From Patescibacteria group bacterium UBA5194 (GTDB lineage: Bacteria; Patescibacteriota; Gracilibacteria; BD1-5; UBA6164): 43,809 nt of DNA. Below the pieces are notes generated by a model. The model did not search any database and had not been told where the DNA came from. It saw only the letters and a list, made by a program, of their open reading frames with translations. Below are positions 42,035 through 43,809 of the stretch, piece by piece (position 1 is the first letter of the stretch; the number at the start of each line of letters is the position of its first letter). Both the position numbers and the translations under genes were made by a program. Where the stretch lies: contig DHWA01000017.1 in the NCBI GenBank assembly GCA_002412935.1, positions 1-43,809 on the forward strand, in the 5' to 3' direction.

Positions 42035-42302
42035 TTTTAAAATACTTAGATTTTAAATCATCAATAGATAAAGTTTCTCATTTTTCCAATTCCTCTTTTG
42101 CTTTTAACCAAGCTTTGTGATTTTTTTCTGTATATTGTATATCCCAATCATCTTTTACCTCATTTGAATTAATTGGATTAACTTCAAAAATAGGTCTAGA
42201 ATGAGATAAAATAATATATTTTATATTTTTTTCTTGTGCTTTTTTCCAAAGAGAAGAAATATTTTTTCTATATTCATTTAAACTTATAAGTTCTGTTGTC
42301 AT
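42027..42302 (-). CDS. Phd/YefM-family antitoxin, 91 aa
   Basis: MTTELISLNEYRKNISSLWK then KYIILSHSRPIFEVNPI is the Phd/YefM N-terminal DNA-binding fold with the usual pattern of a short strand, a helix and a strand-loop-strand. The C-terminal part (AWLKAKEELEKGETLSIDDL) is the toxin-wrapping helix. It is upstream of and overlaps the RelE-type toxin gene. A TGTACA palindrome lies 22 bp before the start. Confidence 0.92.
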
Positions 42303-42323
42303 AATTAATAAATTATGTATTAA

Positions 42324-42337
42324 ATTATGTACATAAT
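42324..42337. promoter_or_regulatory. Probable YefM-type operator
   Basis: Perfect 14-bp palindrome ATTATGTACATAAT, with a TGTACA core as in E. coli yefM-yoeB, plus a half copy AATTATGTAT at 42311-42320. It is in the leader of the antitoxin gene, so autoregulation is likely. Confidence 0.65.
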
Positions 42338-42378
42338 AATTATATTTTTTGTAAAATCAAGATTATTTTCAAAGTTTT

Positions 42379-43287
42379 CTAATAAATATAATTTCTCAAG
42401 TGTTCAATTCTATCATCTAAATCTGGATGAGAAGAAAATAAAGCCATAAGTCATGATTTACGTTTTGTGCTTATTTTCATAGTTGCTAGTTTTGATTTAT
42501 CATCTGAAGCTTTGTTAATCATCGTTTTAAGGGCTTCAAGTCAAGATATCATATTTTCTTTTCAAACAAGTCTTGCACTTCATTCATCAGCTTTAAATTC
42601 TCTGTATCTACTAAACCACATAACAATTGTAGAAGCTAGCATTCATAAAACTAAATCTAAAACTATAGAAGTAGTATAATAAATCCACGAAATACCTCAA
42701 TTATCATCTTTACTAAAATATGAGTCAACTATATTTGCAATTACTCTTGATAAAAATATTACAAAAGTATTTATAACTCATTGAAGTAATACCATAGTAA
42801 CCATATCTCAACTAAATATATGTGACATCTCATGTCAGATAACTCATTTAATTTCTTTTTCATTCATTATATCAAGAAGTCCAGATGAAACTGCAACTAA
42901 ACTTCTATTTTTTGTAGCACCAGTTGCAAATGCATTGGCTTCTGCTGATTTATAAGTTCATACTTCTGGCATTTTGATACTATTTTTTTGAGATAAATCA
43001 AAAACTATATCATAAACAAGTCTTTCTTTTGGACTTAAATCAGATAAATCATTTGGATTAATTATATCTATATTATAAGCTCTTTTTGCTGACCATTTAG
43101 ATAATAATAAACTTATAAAAGCTCAAGCAAATCATACTATTATTGCATAAATAAAAATAGAAGTATAATTTTGTCAATATCAAGAAATTCTAAATCAAAA
43201 AAAGTGTTCTAATAGTGCAATAATAATTCATATTAGTACTATTACAGCAAGATTTGTAACTAGAAATAAAAATATTCTTTTTATCAT
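42379..43287 (-). CDS. htpX: M48-family membrane metalloprotease HtpX, 302 aa
   Basis: Two N-terminal membrane segments (IFLFLVTNLAVIVLIGIIIA; TSIFIYAIIVGFAGAFISLL), then cytoplasmic-side MPEVGTYKSAEANAFATGAT. The zinc motif is IGHEMSHIFSGDM (H152, E153, H156), then two further spans and FSRYREFKADEGSARLVG with the third ligand Glu. The C-terminus is LFSSHPDLDDRIEHLRNYIY. It degrades misfolded membrane proteins. Full length. It starts 29 bp after the toxin 2 gene. Confidence 0.96.
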
Positions 43288-43316
43288 TTGTATGGTTTTA
43301 AATTGTAAAATATAAA

Positions 43317-43568
43317 TTATTGATGATTATCAATTTTTAAAACTTTAAAAATTTTATTATCAATGTATCAAATAGCTCTATATTGTTTATTTATTCTAAA
43401 ATAATAAATATCATCTATTTTAGGTTCTCTTTTCTTAAAATCTACATTTTTATATAATCAAAGTAATAATAATGCTTTACTCTTTTTATATTGAGAAATT
43501 AAATTTCTTTTTTCTAAGTAAATAATAACATCTTCAGATTCTATAATTTTTTCAAATAAAATTATCAT
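43317..43568 (-). CDS. RelE-superfamily toxin-like protein 2, 83 aa
   Basis: Same length and layout as the protein at 31491-31742: LEKRNLISQYKKSKALLLLG, KREPKIDDIYYFRINKQYRA, ending LKIDNHQ. This fits a RelE-type fold. It starts 1 bp after a 66-aa gene. The paralogy argues that this pair is a mobile or duplicating TA family of the lineage. Toxicity is inferred. Confidence 0.82.
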
Positions 43569-43569
43569 A

Positions 43570-43770
43570 TTATATATTTACAAAATTAATTTTTCATGAT
43601 TTACTTTTATTACATAAATCATTTATTTCGTGTGTAATTTCATAATCTTCTAATCTTCAAAATTCTACATAATAATCTTTATTACTTGCTAAAAATAATA
43701 AAAAATCATTGACACTTGAAAAATTATTTTGTTTAAATTTAAGTTCTTCTTCAAAAGTTATTGTTGTCAT
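43570..43770 (-). CDS. Putative antitoxin 2, 66 aa
   Basis: MTTITFEEELKFKQNNFSSV, then DFLLFLASNKDYYVEFGRLE, a charged helix and the end SGKINFVNI. It shares its start and end with antitoxin 1 (31746-31961), while the middle diverges. It is directly upstream of toxin 2. The 39 bases remaining to the right edge are AT-rich leader. Confidence 0.75.
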
Positions 43771-43809
43771 AATTTAGAATTTATAAATGTAAATTGTAAT
43801 TTGAAGTGC

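Noticed and set aside
41771..42302. Frameshifted single gene
   Set aside because: The 8-bp ATG/TAG overlap joins two complete proteins with separate antitoxin and toxin folds.

Overview
The window is bacterial chromosome of very low G+C from a Patescibacteria (CPR) lineage that reads UGA as glycine (genetic code 25). TGA falls at invariant glycines of well-known motifs, for example both glycines before GKT in the Walker A loop of the pilus ATPase at 35798-37132, the nucleotide loop of GalU at 19834-20703, and runs of Gly-Gly in CTP synthase. TGG still encodes Trp, and every gene ends in TAA or TAG. This fits Absconditabacteria (SR1) or Gracilibacteria. Four in-frame CGG codons, one exactly at the tryptophan of the glycyl-tRNA synthetase ELWGIA motif, favour Absconditabacterales. 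All coordinates below come from re-reading the frames with UGA as Gly; standard-code translation breaks nearly every gene.

Layout. 1-2.3 kb: topA (runs off the left edge) and an unrecognised gene. 2.5-3.8 kb: a Cys-rich surface protein. 3.9-9.8 kb: an efflux operon read leftward (TetR repressor, long lipoprotein adaptor, RND pump) with a visible promoter and operator. 10-13.7 kb: AI-2E family membrane protein, metallo-hydrolase, lysyl-tRNA synthetase. 13.7-19.7 kb: surface cluster with two LPXTG proteins flanking a pilin, a polysaccharide flippase, a TPR protein and an unknown membrane protein. 19.8-26 kb: GalU, Nif3-like protein, a protein built of 12-residue repeats, CTP synthase, Xaa-Pro peptidase. 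26.1-31.4 kb: a giant pilin-like adhesin (pilin + InlB repeat + FISUMP domain), MurC carrying an in-frame palindromic insertion, RecJ. 31.5-37.7 kb: a toxin-antitoxin (TA) pair, Nudix, MgtC/DUF4010, YhiN flavoprotein, PilX-like protein, pilus ATPase and an unknown gene. 37.8-40.5 kb: YigZ and a ridA-glyS operon under a T-box riboswitch. 40.5-43.8 kb: MazEF, an SLH protein, a YefM/RelE pair, HtpX and a second copy of the first TA family.

The genes combine wall and surface biology (MurC, flippase, GalU, pilins, sortase substrates, SLH proteins), translation (LysS, GlyS), nucleotide and DNA metabolism, and four TA modules in the last 12 kb. Four G+C-richer palindromic elements, sharing at least one TTGTCAT/ATGACAA-type end, lie between genes or inside one. 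No rRNA, tRNA, CRISPR array or transposase was seen. No gene-free stretch exceeds about 230 bases; the largest gaps (1593-1789, 2300-2514, 9117-9278, 11908-12082, 20704-20903, 40248-40477) hold terminators, palindromic repeats, a T-box or only AT-rich sequence.
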